From assembly GCF_021134715.1 (NCBI RefSeq), contig NC_060028.1, positions 1,386,501 to 1,450,500 of the forward strand: 64,000 nucleotides of DNA. Reading direction: 5' to 3'. The stretch comes from Daphnia pulex. Taxonomy: Eukaryota > Arthropoda > Branchiopoda > Diplostraca > Daphniidae. The position numbers were made by a program, and so were the translations under genes. How positions within the stretch are numbered: the stretch's first letter is position 1; each line of letters starts with the position of its first letter. Shown here one piece after another: positions 33,991-46,995 of the stretch. Under the pieces are notes generated by a model. It was given only the letters and a program-made list of their open reading frames with translations. It was not told the origin of the DNA and searched no databases.

Positions 33991-36900
33991 TTCCTTTATT
34001 ACAGAATAAGTAAATCGATGTCTAATACACCATTTCGTATCAATAGAATCAATAAATTCATAAAGCAATTCACGAAGAAATAGTTTTAGAAAAATGGTTC
34101 ATAGCAATTCTTCCAGGAACTGGGAAACAAAACTTTTATGAATTTGAAGTTGCTATAATGATCATTTCACTTGTTAAAACCATTTCTTTACTACAGAATA
34201 AGTAAATCGATGTCTAATACACCATTTCGTATCAATAGAATCAATAAATTCATAAAGCAATTCATGAAGAAATAGTTTTAGAAAAATGGTTCATAGAAAA
34301 TCTTCCAGGAACTGGGAAACAACACTTTTATGAGTTTGAAGTTGCTATAATGATTATTTCACTTGTTAAAACCATTTCTTTATTACAGAATAAGAAAATC
34401 GATGTCTAATACACCATTTCGTATCTATGGAATCAATAAATTCATAAAGCAATCCATGAAGAAATAGTTTTAGAAAAATGTTTCATAGCAATTCTTCCAG
34501 GAACTGGGAAACATCACTTTTATTACTTTGAAGTTGCTATAATGATTATTTCACTTGTTAAAACCATTTCTTTATTACAGAATAAGTAAATCGATGTCTA
34601 ATACACAATTTCGTATCAATAGAATCAATAAATTCATAAAGCAATTCACGAAGAAAAAGTTTTAGAAAAATGGTTCATAGCAATTCTTCCAGGAACTGGG
34701 AAACAACACTTTTATGACTTTGAAGTTGCTATAATGATTATTTCACTTGTTAAAACCATTTCTTTATTACAGAATAAGTAAATCGATGTCTAATACACCA
34801 TTTCGTATCAATAGAATCAATAAATTCATAAAGCAATTCACGAAGAAATAGTTTTAGAAAAATGGTTCATAGCAATTCTTCCAGGAACTGGGAAACAAAA
34901 CTTTTATGAATTTGAAGTTGCTATAATGATCATTTCACTAGTTAAAACCATTTCTTTACTACAGAATAAGTAAATCGATGTCTAATACACCATTTCGTAT
35001 CAATAGAATCAATAAATTCATAAAGCAATTCATGAAGAAATAGTTTTAGAAAAATGGTTCATAGAAAATCTTCCAGGAACTGGGAAACAACACTTTTATG
35101 AGTTTGAAGTTGCTATAATGATTATTTCACTTGTTAAAACCATTTCTTTATTACAGAATAAGAAAATCGATGTCTAATACACCATTTCGTATCTATGGAA
35201 TCAATAAATTCATAAAGCAATCCATGAAGAAATAGTTTTAGAAAAATGTTTCATAGCAATTCTTCCAGGAACTGGGAAACATCACTTTTATTACTTTGAA
35301 GTTGCTATAATGATTATTTCACTTGTTAAAACCATTTCTTTATTACAGAATAAGTAAATCGATGTCTAATACACAATTTCGTATCAATAGAATCAATAAA
35401 TTCATAAAGCAATTCACGAAGAAAAAGTTTTAGAAAAATGGTTCATAGCAATTCTTCCAGGAACTGGGAAACAACTTTTTTATGACTTTGAAGTTGCTAT
35501 AATGATTATTTCACTTGTTAAAACCATTTCTTTATTACAGAATAAGTAAATCGATGTCTAATACACCATTTCGTATCAATAGAATCAATAAATTCATAAA
35601 GCAATTCACGAAGAAATAGTTTTAGAAAAATGGTTCATTGCAATTCTTCCAGGAACTGGGAAACAAAACTTTTATGAATTTGAAGTTGCTATAATGATCA
35701 TTTCACTTGTTAAAACCATTTCTTTACTACAGAATAAGTAAATCGATGTCTAATACACCATTTCGTATCAATAGAATCAATAAATTCATAAAGCAATTCA
35801 TGAAGAAATAGTTTTAGAAAAATGGTTCATAGCAATTCTTCCAGGAACTGGGAAACAACACTTTTATGAGTTTGAAGTTGCTATAATGATTATTTCACTT
35901 GTTAAAACCATTTCTTTATTACAGAATAAGTAAATCGATGTCTAATACACCATTTCGTATCTATGGAATCAATAAATTCATAAATCAATCCATGAAGAAA
36001 TAGTTTTAGAAAAATTTTTCATAGCAATTCTTCCAGGAACTGGGAAACATCACTTTTATGAGTTTGAAGTTGCTATAATGATTATTTCACTTGTTAAAAC
36101 CATTTCTTTATTACAGAATAAGTAAATCGGTGTATAATACACAATTTCGTATCAATAGAATCAATAAATTCATAAAGCAATTCACGAAGAAATAGTTTTA
36201 GAAAAATAATTCATAGCCATTTTTCCAGGAACTGGGAAACAACACTTTTATGACTTTGAAGTTGCTATAATGATTATTTCACTTGTTAAAACCATTTCTT
36301 TATTACAGAATAAGTAAATCGATGTCTAATACACCATTTCGTATCTATGGAATCAATAAATTCATAAATCAATCCATGAAGAAATAGTTTTAGAAAAATT
36401 TTTCATAGCAATTCTTCCAGGAACTGGGAAACATCACTTTTATGAGTTTGAAGTTGCTATAATGATTATTTCACTTGTTAAAACCATTTCTTTACTACAG
36501 AATAAGTAAATCGATGTCTAATACAGCATTTCGTATCAATAGAATCAATAAATTCATAAAGCAATTCACGAAGAAATAGTTTTAGAAAAATGATTCATAG
36601 CAATTCTTCCAGGAACTGGAAAAACAAACTTTTATGAATTTGAAGTTGCTATAATGATCATTTCACTTGTTAAAACCATTTCTTTACTACAGAATAAGTA
36701 AATCGATCTCTTAAACATCATTTCCTATCTATGGAATCAATAAATTCATAAAGCAATTCACGAAGAAATTGTTTTAGAAAAATGGTTCATAGCAATTTTT
36801 CCAGGAACTGGGAAACAACACTTTTATGAGTTTAAAGTTGCTATAATGATTATTTCACTTGTTAAAACCATTTCTTTATTACAGAATAAGTAAATCGATG

Positions 36901-39900
36901 TCTAATACAGCCTTTCGTATCAATAGAATCAATAAATTCATAAAGCAATACAAGAAGAAAAAGTTTTAGAAAAATGTTTCATAGCAATTCTTCCAGGAAC
37001 TGGGAAACATCACTTTTATGAGTTTGAAGTTGCTATAATGATCATTTCACTTGTTAAAACCATTTCTTTATTACAGAATAAGTAAATCGATGTCTAATAC
37101 AGCCTTTCGTATCAATAGAATCAATAAATTCATAAAGCAATCCAAGAAGAAAAAGTTTTAGAAAAATGTTTCATAGCAATTCTTCCAGGAACTGGGAAAC
37201 ATCACTTTTATGAGTTTGAAGTTGCTATAATGATTATTTCACTTGTTAAAACCATTTCTTTATTACAGAATAAGTAAATCGATGTCTAATACAGCCTTTC
37301 AGTTCAATAGAATCAATAAATTCATAAAGCAATTCACGAAGAAATAGTTTTAGAAAAATGGTTCATAGCAATTCTACCAGGAACTGGGAAACAACACTTT
37401 CATGACTTTGAAGTGTCTATAATGATCATTTCACTTGTTAAAACAATTTCTTTACTACAGAATAAGTAAATCGATGTCTAATACAGCATTTCGTATCAAT
37501 AGAATCAATAAATTCATAAAGCAATTCACGTAGAAATAGTTTTAGAAAAATGGTTCATAGCAATTCTTCCAGGAACTGGGAAAACAAACTTTTATGAATT
37601 TGAAGTTGCTATAATGATCATTTCACTTGTTAAAACCATTTCTTTACTACAGAATAAGTAAATCGATCTCTTAAACATCATTTCCTATCTATGGAATCAA
37701 TAAATTCATAAAGCAATTCACGAAGAAATAGTTTTAGAAAAATAATTCATAGCAATTCTTCCAGGAACTGGGAAACAAAACTTTTATGAATTTGAAGTTG
37801 CTATAATGATCATTTCACTTGTTAAAACCATTTCTTTATTACAGAATAAGTAAATCGATGTCTAATACACCATTTCGTATCTATGGAATCAATAAATTCA
37901 TAAAGCAATCCATGAAGAAATAGTTTTAGAAAAATGTTTCATAGCAATTCTTCCAGGAACTGGGAAACATCACTTTTATGACTTTGAAGTTGCTATAATG
38001 ATTATTTCACTTGTTAAAAACATTTCTTTATTACAAAATAAGTAAATCGATGTATAATACATAATTTTGTATCAATAGAATCAATAAATTCATAAAGCAA
38101 TTCACGAAGAAATAGTTTTAGAAAAATGTTTCATAGCAATTCTTCCAGGAACTGGGAAACATCACTTTTATGAGTTTGAAGTTGCTATAATGATTATTTC
38201 ACTGGTTAAAACCATTTCTTTATTACAGAATAAGTAAATCGATGTCTAATACAGCCTTTCGTATCAATAGAATAAATAAATTCATAAAGCAATTCACGAA
38301 GAAATAGTTTTAGAAAAATGGTTCATAGCAATTCTACCAGGAACTGGGAACAACACTTTCATGACTTTGAAGTTGCTATAATGATCATTTCACTTGTTAA
38401 AACAATTTCTTTACTACAGAATAAGTAAATCGATGTCTAATACAGCATTTCGTATCAATAGAATCAATAAATTCATAAAGCAATTCACGTAGAAATAGTT
38501 TTAGAAAAATGTTTCATAGCAATTCTTCCAGGAACTGGGAAAACAAACTTTTATGAATTTGAAGTTGCTATAATGATCATTTCACTTGTTAAAACCATTT
38601 CTTTACTACAGAATAAGTAAATCGATCTCTTAAACATCATTTCCTATCTATGGAATCAATAAATTCATAAAGCAATTCACGAAGAAATTGTTTTAGAAAA
38701 ATGGTTCATAGAAAATCTTCCAGGAACTGGGAAACAACACTTTTATGAGTTTAAAGTTGCTATAATGATTATTTCACTTGTTAAAACCATTTCTTTATTA
38801 CAGAATAAGTAAATCGGTGTCTAATACAGCCTTTCGTATCAATAGAATCAATAAATTCATAAAGCAATTCACGAAGAAATAGTTTTAGAAAAATGGTTCA
38901 TAGCAATTCTTCCAGGAACTGGGAAACAACACTTTTATGAGTTTGAAGTTGCTATAATGATTATTTCACTTGTTAAAACCATTTCTTTATTACAGAATAA
39001 GTAAATCGATGTCTAATACACCATTTCGTATCTATGGAATCAATAAATTCATAAATCAATCCATGAAGAAATAGTTTTAGAAAAATTTTTCATAGCAATT
39101 CTTCCAGGAACTGGGAAACATCACTTTTATGAGTTTGAAGTTGCTATAATGATTATTTCACTTGTTAAAACCATTTCTTTATTACAGAATAAGTAAATCG
39201 GTGTATAATACACAATTTCGTATCAATAGAATCAATAAATTCATAAAGCAATTCACGAAGAAATAGTTTTAGAAAAATAATTCATAGCAATTTTTCCAGG
39301 AACTGGGAAACAACACTTTTATGACTTTAAAGTTGCTATAATGATTATTTCACTTGTTAAAACCATTTCTTTATTACAGAATAAGTAAATCGATGTCTAA
39401 TACAGCCTTTCGTATCAATAGAATCAATAAATTCATAAAGCAATTCACGAAGAAGTAGTTTTAGAAAAATGGTTCATAGCAATTCTTCCAGGAACTGGGA
39501 AACAAAACTTTTATGAATTTGAAGTTACTATAATGATCATTTCACTTGTTAAAACAATTTCTTTACTACAGAATAAGTAAATCGATGTCTAATACAGCAT
39601 TTTGTATCAATAGAATCAATAAATTCATAAAGCAATTCACGTAGAAATAGTTTTAGAAAAATGATTCATAGCAATTCTTCCAGGAACTGGAAAAACAAAC
39701 TTTTATGAATTTGAAGTTGCTATAATGATCATTTCACTTGTTAAAACCATTTCTTTACTACAGAATAAGTAAATCGATGTCTAATACAGCCTTTCGTATC
39801 AATAGAATCAATAAATTCATAAAGCAATTCACGAAGAAATAGTTTTAGAAAAATGGTTCATAGCAATTCTACCAGGAACTGGGAACAACACTTTCATGAC

Positions 39901-42005
39901 TTTGAAGTTGCTATAATGATTATTTCACTTGTTAAAACCATTTCTTTATTACAGAATAAGTAAATCGATGTCTAATACAGCCTTTCGTATCAATAGAATC
40001 AATAAATTCATAAAGCAATTCACGAAGAAATAGTTTTAGAAAAATGGTTCATAGCAATTCTTCCAGGAACTGGGAAACAAAACTTTTATGAATTTGAAGT
40101 TGCTATAATGATCATTTCACTTGTTAAAACAATTTCTTTACTACAGAATAAGTAAATCGATGTCTAATACAGCATTTCGTATCAATAGAATCAATAAATT
40201 CATAAAGCAATTCACGTAGAAATAGTTTTAGAAAAATGATTCATAGCAATTCTTCCAGGAACTGGAAAAACAAACTTTTATGAATCTGAAGTTGCTATAA
40301 TGATCATTTCACTTGTTAAAACCATTTCTTTACTACAGAATAAGTAAATCGATCTCTTAAACATCATTTCCTATCTATGGAATCAATAAATTCATAAAGA
40401 AATTCACGAAGAAATTGTTTTAGAAAAATGGTTCATAGAAAATCTTCCAGGAACTGGGAAACAACACTTTTATGAGTTTAAAGTTGCTATAATGATCATT
40501 TCACTTGTTAAAACAATTTCTTTACTACAGAATAAGTAAATCGATGTCTAATACAGCATTTCGTATCAATAGAATCAATAAATTCATAAAGCAATTCACG
40601 TAGAAATAGTTTTAGAAAAATGGTTCATAGCAATTCTTCCAGGAACTGGGAAAACAAACTTTTATGAATTTGAAGTTGCTATAATGATCATTTCACTTGT
40701 TAAAACCATTTCTTTACTACAGAATAAGTAAATCGATCTCTTAAACATCATTTCCTATCTATGGAATCAATAAATTCATAAAGCAATTCACGAAGAAATT
40801 GTTTTAGAAAAATGGTTCATAGAAAATCTTCCAGGAACTGGGAAACAACACTTTTATGAGTTTAAAGTTGCTATAATGATTATTTCACTTGTTAAAACCA
40901 TTTCTTTATTACAGAATAAGTAAATCGGTGTCTAATACAGCCTTTCGTATCAATAGAATCAATAAATTCATAAAGCAATTCACGAAGAAATAGTTTTAGA
41001 AAAATGGTTCATAGCAATTCTTCCAGGAACTGGGAAACAAAACTTTTATGAATTTGAAGCTGTTATAATGATCATTTCACTTGTTAAAACCATTTCTTTA
41101 TTACAGAATAAGTAAATCGATGTCTAACACACCATTTCGTATCTATGGAATCAATAAATTCATAAAGCAATCCATGAAGAAATAGTTTTAGAAAAATGTT
41201 TCATAGCAATTCTTCCAGGAACTGGGAAACATCACTTTTATGACTTTGAAGTTGCTATAATGATTATTTCACTTGTTAAAACCATTTCTTTATTACAAAA
41301 TAAGTAAATCGATGTATAATACATAATTTTGTATCAATAGAATCAATAAATTCATAAAGCAATTCACGAAGAAATAGTTTTAGAAAAATGTTTCATAGCA
41401 ATTCTTCCAGGAACTGGGAAACATCACTTTTATGAGTTTGAAGTTCCTATAATGATTATTTCACTGGTTAAAACCATTTCTTTATTACAGAATAAGTAAA
41501 TCGATGTCTAATACAGCCTTTCGTATCAATAGAATCAATAAATTCATAAAGCAATTCATGAAGAAATAGTTTTAGAAAAATGTTTCATAGCAATTCTTCC
41601 AGGAACTGGGAAACATCACTTTTATGAGTTTGAAGTTGCTATAATGATTATTTCACTGGTTAAAACCATTTCTTTATTACAGAATAAGTAAATCGATGTC
41701 TAATACAGCCTTTCGTATCAATAGAATAAATAAATTCATAAAGCAATTCACGAAGAAATAGTTTTAGAAAAATGGTTCATAGTAATTCTTCCAGGAACTT
41801 GGAAACAACACTTTTATTACTTTGAAGTTGCTATAATGATTATTTCACTTGTTAAAACCATTTCTTTATTACAGAATAAGTAAATCGATGTCTAATACAT
41901 CATTTCGTATCTATGGAATCAATAAATTCATAAAGCAATTCATGAAGAAATAGTTTTAGAAAAATGGTTCATAGAAAATCTTCCAGGAACTAGTAAACAA
42001 CAGTT
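33991..42005 (+). repeat. Satellite B array, 192-bp tandem unit, about 42 copies
   Basis: A head-to-tail array of a ~192 bp unit with AAGTAAATCGATGTCTAATA, ATTCATAAAGCAATTCA, CAATTCTTCCAGGAACTGGG, TTGAAGTTGCTATAATGAT and TTTCACTTGTTAAAACCATT. Variant sites mark a higher-order repeat of four units: the variant beginning AATTTGAAG recurs at 34141, 34909 and 35677, exactly 768 bp apart. Further right, variants with AATCGATCTCTTAAACATCA recur at irregular multiples of the unit. There is no coding potential. Confidence 0.93.
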
Positions 42006-42470
42006 TTAAATGTAAGAAAGAAATGTTTCGTATTCGTGAAACAATCAATATAGCAACTTCAAACTCATTGAAGAAGTGTTTCACAGTTCCTGGAAGAGTT
42101 TCTATGAACCCTTTTTTCTAAAAATATTCCTTCATCATTTGTATTATGAATTCATTATTTCAATGGACTTTAAATGGTATATTAGACATCGATTAACATA
42201 TCCTGTAAAAAGGAAATGTTTCGTATTCGTGAAACAATCAATATAGCAACTTCAAACCCATTGCAGAAGTGTTTCATAGTTCCTGGAAGAGTTTCTATGA
42301 ACCATTTTTTCTAAAAATATTCCTTCATCATTTGTATTATGAATTCATTCTTCCAATGGAATTGAAATGGTGTATTAGACATCGATTAACATATCCTGCA
42401 AAAAAAGAAATGTTTTGTCTTCGTGAAACAATCAATATAGCAACTTCAAATTTATTATGCTAATTTCAAT
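42006..42470 (-). repeat. Inverted, diverged satellite B units
   Basis: Two complete units and part of a third (unit starts at 42021, 42214 and 42408, spacing 193-194 bp) match satellite B on the opposite strand (TTCCAGGAACT as AGTTCCTGGAA, ATCGATGTCTAAT as ATTAGACATCGAT). They are more diverged than the main array. Confidence 0.85.
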
Positions 42471-42827
42471 TTTTTGTAACATCGTGAAAAAATTGATTAT
42501 ATTAACCTTTGATGGGTTTTGAAAATGTAAAAAAAGGTAGCAGAGCGCCAGTTGCGTTAATAAGCGTCTTTTTTCGGCCTACGCCAGCTCATAGAGGTTT
42601 TTAACTGTATATGAACTCTTCTGTAGTCTCTGATTTGAGGAACTATAGAAATGAATAAATCTGGGAAAATTCAAAAATGGTTCAGTTAACCATGAAAAAC
42701 TCATAGTCAATTTATTTAAGGGAAATTTAAATATGGTTTGAAACAATAATTCGTTCTTAAAAATTAAATGTAGCTTATTTTTGGTTCGCAAATGCAACCT
42801 TTCACTTAAAAAGAGTTATCTTGTCGT
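42471..42827. other. Spacer inside the satellite block
   Basis: AT-rich sequence between the inverted B units and the diverged A units. No gene or repeat unit was recognised. Confidence 0.4.
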
Positions 42828-43260
42828 TTTATTGTAGAATAGAGTATTCCACACTGATTCACAATGTTTTTTTTTCTTTTATGAATGATAGGAAAGGTAT
42901 CTAGCACGAATTGAAAAAGTTTTTGGCTAAATTTTTGAGCAGTATTTTTATTTTCTGCAACTACCTTGCAACCTATAACATAGATATTTAGAGTAATCTT
43001 GTGTTTATATTGTAGAATAGGCTATTCAACATTGGTTCACAATGGTAAATTCCTTTATTTGTAAAAGGAAATAAGGTATCAATCACGATTTTAAAATTTG
43101 TTAGGCTACATTATTGGACAGTATTATTTATTTTTTTTTGCCAATTTAAACTATCACATATAAAGAGTTATCTTGTGTTAATTTGCAAAATATGCTGTTC
43201 CACATTGGTTCACGATTATCAATTCCTTTATATGTGATAGGAATTTATATATGATATTTC
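42828..43260 (-). repeat. Diverged inverted satellite A units at right edge
   Basis: Three poorly conserved units about 175-180 bp apart (near 42830, 43010 and 43190) match A on the minus strand: TTGTAGAATAGAGTATTCC, TGATTCACAATG, GATAGGAAAGGTAT and GGCTAAATT. They look like old units at the edge of the block. Confidence 0.65.
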
Positions 43261-43800
43261 CCCTCCCCCATTTCCACCCCGCTTATGAGGGGGCGACAAC
43301 CCGGGCTGGGTGGGAATGGGAGGGAAAGAAAGGGACAAACACGGTCAATAAAATAAAGTCTATTTTCAATTCACAAATGACTATATTAAATATGACGCAA
43401 AAAATCTGAAAATGGAGACTTTTTTTTAGCTTGTGAAGGTCTTCATTTCAAAGTTTTCCGCGTCTTCCTAGCTTAATCCGTTCTATAGTTACCCACCTTT
43501 AAAGTACCCTAATGACCCTAATTTGCATGGAGTTCTACGGAGTGTTCCCAAACTTAAGGATCCATTTTAAAAAAAACCTTCCCTTGATTTATATATCGTT
43601 TGATATAAGCGGAGGCCGCTGCTGGGTAAGAAGTGCTGTCGTTTCTTCATTGAATAAATCAATTTGAGCAGACGACAATTGCGGGGGATGATCATCTTAT
43701 GACTTATGATGTGATGAGCATTATATAGTTGACATTTTTTTATTGTTAAATTTATATACAATACAATTTATAAAAAAAATGCAATGAAAAATTTCAGTGA
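43261..43800. other. Downstream region of PRDM13-like gene
   Basis: No coding exon. Contains C/G-rich low-complexity at 43260-43330 and probably the 3' untranslated region of the minus-strand PRDM13-like gene near its right end. The last ~65 bp are shared with the PRDM13 pseudogene. Confidence 0.45.
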
Positions 43801-45251
43801 CTAACAGATGTCAACCACATCTAACTGGTCTTCATCTTCGACATCGCTATCTTCCCGGCCGCTGTTATTGTTGCTGCCGCTGCTGTGACTGCTGCTGCTG
43901 CTGTGGGTCGAACTCAACGGGGACGGACAGTCGATCGAATCGGCCGAATTTGGCTGATGCTGATGACGGACGCTTGACGAGTCCCCGGACGAATGTCTCG
44001 ACTGAATGTGACGATCTAAATCGCGTCTTCGGACCAGCACCTTACCGCACAATTCGCATCTGATGGACATCCAACAATTTAGCCACAAAATCTTAAACCC
44101 GCGAAAAATTATATATGATTCAACTCACTTGTAGGGCGTTGTTTTATCTCCCGTTATCCCCACCTGGTGGTGGTGGTGTTCGGCGTGCAGCCGGATGTGT
44201 TTGTTGAGGTTACTCGGGTCTCCGAACGGCCTGGAACACACTGGGCACTTGAGCGGCTTGTAGCCCGTGTGTGTCCGGATGTGGATCTTGAGCCCGTACT
44301 TGCGCGAATAGATTTTGCCGCAGTAAATGCAAATGTGGCCGTGTTTGGAGCGGCCCAGGTGGCTGACGATGGTCTCCACTTGAGCTGCTGGACTAGGTCC
44401 GGTGATACCGGGCCCGGAATGAATCCGATGCTGTTGCTGCTGCTGCTGGTTATTGCCGGCCGCCATGCCGAACGGCGACAGCTGGAACAGATGAGTCGCT
44501 GTCGGTTTGCAAATGATATTTCGTGACGACGGGAACTGGACTACTGGCGGCACTTCCGGGCTGGACGAGGCCGTCAACATGTGGAGGACTCTGCTCCACA
44601 AGGCGGACGGAGAGACGGCCCGGTTGGAACAATGGAAGAACAGGTGAAGTTTGAGCGGATTCGGATTGACAAAGACACTGGAACATCGGTGACAGACGTA
44701 TCGGTCGCCGGCCTGGATGTTTTTTGGCACAAGGAAAGGCATTTCGAGACGGGCCAGCATCGACTCGGAGAACCAGAAATACAATCGCTGGCCCTTTTCC
44801 ACCGGGCGGGTCGTTGTGAATATCAGCGACAAATGATTGTTGCTTCCGCCGGATTGCTGGGTCACCATGGCGCATTCGACATTTTGCATCCGGCATTCCG
44901 TCGCCACTTCTATGGACATCGGCCACAGGTTGGACGACGGATTGGAAATCATTTCACCTTTTCTAAAAGTCACCTGAGAATAAATCATTTAATTTTAATT
45001 CATTCGTCTGAAAATTAATACATTTTCATTTCAATTAAAATTACCTTGAACTGTTGGTGATGCGGAATGAAGCGTCGAGGATCGAGGACGATGGTCGCCG
45101 ACTTGGATTCCGGCCGGATGAATTCTTCCGCCACGACGGACGGTCCGCTAAGCGCCTCGGGACACCTTCCGCCGGCATCGACGTTACTGTTGATGGTCAT
45201 CCGGTCGACCATTGACGTCACCGGTTGATGCTGGAACGAGTTCATCATCAT
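43801..45251 (-). CDS. PRDM13: PR domain zinc finger protein 13-like
   Basis: PRDM13 is a nuclear regulator of neural fate, with an N-terminal PR (SET-like) domain and C2H2 fingers. Three exons fit in frame: 45251-45045, 44973-44129 and 44059-43801, giving 436 residues. Residues 1-155 hold the PR-like region (RPVEKGQRLYFWFSESML). Finger 1 (about 163-184) is YVCHRC...LHLFFHC, a C2HC form as expected for this family. Fingers 2 and 3 (about 284-332) read CIYCGKIYSRKYGLKIHIRT and CPVCSRPFGDPSNLNKHIRL. Finger 4 (about 352-373) is CELCGKVLVRRRDLDRHIQS. Between fingers 1 and 2 is a Gln run, and the C-terminus is Ser-rich then acidic. The finger spacing and sequences are what mark PRDM13. The start is the first of three consecutive ATGs. 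A truncated copy lies at 15085-16250. Confidence 0.92.
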
Positions 45252-45358
45252 CGTAATGCAATAACTGCGAGTCTGCGACGTATCAGAGGCCAAAAGTCCA
45301 ACCTTATCCGGATGCGAATGATCATGTGACTTCCGCCATCGACGCCGACGTCACCGAC

Positions 45359-45366
45359 TATTTATA
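45359..45366 (-). promoter_or_regulatory. TATA box of the PRDM13-like gene
   Basis: TATAAATA on the minus strand in a GC-rich setting, 108 bp upstream of the ATG. Initiation would be near 45330. A short upstream frame beginning ATGATCATTCGC would end with a TGA overlapping the main start codons. Confidence 0.5.
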
Positions 45367-46995
45367 CGCGTCCGGATGAAGAACTGCGGAAAGGAATAGA
45401 AAAAAAGGATCGGAGACTCCGCCCACGCAAACAGCGATTTCATGTAAAAGGCCGGCCTGGATGTTGATGATGATGATGATGAGGCACTTGTTATACAGCA
45501 GAGCAGCACCGGTGGGAGGCTAAAAGGGAGGGCACGGCCGGTGCTGCTGGGGTTATTATCATCGAGATGTATATAGGGAACGCGGGTGGTACATAGACGG
45601 GGCTGCACTTAGACCAACCCCCCCTCTCTCCATGCTGAGCCCAGTCGAGATGGTGGGATCTTGAACAGCTGCTTTTGTTACACAACACGTGGATTCGTCA
45701 TCGATAACCATCGGAGGGTAACCAAATAAAAAATAAATCGCTCGAAAAAGATGTTCGTTTTCGGCCTATACGATTGCCGATGGCATTTAATCATTTTTAA
45801 ATTTTAAATTCCCGCAAAAATTCAAATTTACACCATAGTTCAGTTAATTTTTAGAAAAAATAAAAATATAGAAAGTTATATAATTATAATATTATTCCTT
45901 GGTGGTATACTTAATTGATAAATCCACTTTGATGTAGCTATATTAGGCAAATGTATTAGCGACATCAGATAAGACGGAGATATGAAATCTTGACGGGGTA
46001 TAACAAATCCATCGGCCGACCCCGTGATTGTTTTGTTATTGTGGTGGCGTCGGTGGCGTCGTCAGCTGTTAACGACCCCACCACCACCCCTCCGTCCCCT
46101 TTATTGTATACACCATTCATCGCCCCCCCCCCCTCTCCTCTTTCAATATAAGAGGGTGACGGGTTATCCTTGCGCGTATAAGAGGAGGGTGAATGCGATT
46201 AAAACCGCCCTCTTATTTCCTAGTTGCCTTTGATTGCATATAGAGATGTTAGACGTCTATCTCTCTCTGTGTATGTGTACATGCGTACAGCAGGCGCCGT
46301 CACCTGGTGGTATTCTCACCCCCTGGCTATATGGGCGGCAGCAAAGAGCCAAGAAGAGCCACTGGTTAGGCACGTAACAGAAGAGAGGGGGGACAACAAA
46401 ACGAATATATACAGCACTCAGCGAAAAAGGTTAGATAGTAGGGAAGGCGGAGCCAATCGTTTATGCCAAGCCAAAAAGCGTGAAGAATATCCGCACCACC
46501 TGACGTCAGCACCATTCAAAACCGGCGCGCCCTATCATATATTCTATAGCTCTCCACCATCTTATAGTATAGTCTTTACACTCTTGCATTTTCACTATTT
46601 ATAGTTGCACTATATACGTATAGGGGGGATTGTGTCCAGATCTGGGAATGGTGGCACCTGATCCATCCATTATGCATATTTATTCAATCTGGTCCGTCCA
46701 GCTGACGCGCAGAGCGAAACAGAGCGAAAGCTTTCTTCTCCGCGTCCAGGCCGCGCTGTTTTAAATATAGGGGGGAAATAATCAGAATTGATCCTGATGT
46801 GGGTTTGTTTCGTAATAATATTCTGTGTGTGTGTCCAAATGTTTATGATTATCTTGTATTTCATTATTCCGGACGCATAATATAGGTTATAATAGGGCTG
46901 TGATTAAATTGCAGTTATAGTTTTTATTATTATTAAGTAGATTTGAGTGAAAATGAGAATTCCAAAAAGGCCAGTGGAATTACATAAGATTAAAA
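45367..46995. other. Intergenic between PRDM13-like and RSPH3-like genes
   Basis: No coding exon was recognised. The first ~460 bp are the conserved upstream part of PRDM13, shared with the pseudogene. The rest has CT/GA-rich low complexity (46080-46150, 46380-46400), a C run near 46120 and AT-rich DNA. The RSPH3-like gene ends at the right, so its 3' untranslated region lies near 46900-46995. Confidence 0.45.

Noticed and set aside
25280-42005. Regular repeats resembling a CRISPR array
   Set aside because: The units are contiguous 175- and 192-bp tandem repeats without unique spacers, in a eukaryotic setting.
44167-45018. Plus-strand frames opposite PRDM13
   Set aside because: They are antisense shadows of the zinc-finger exons, with no family match.
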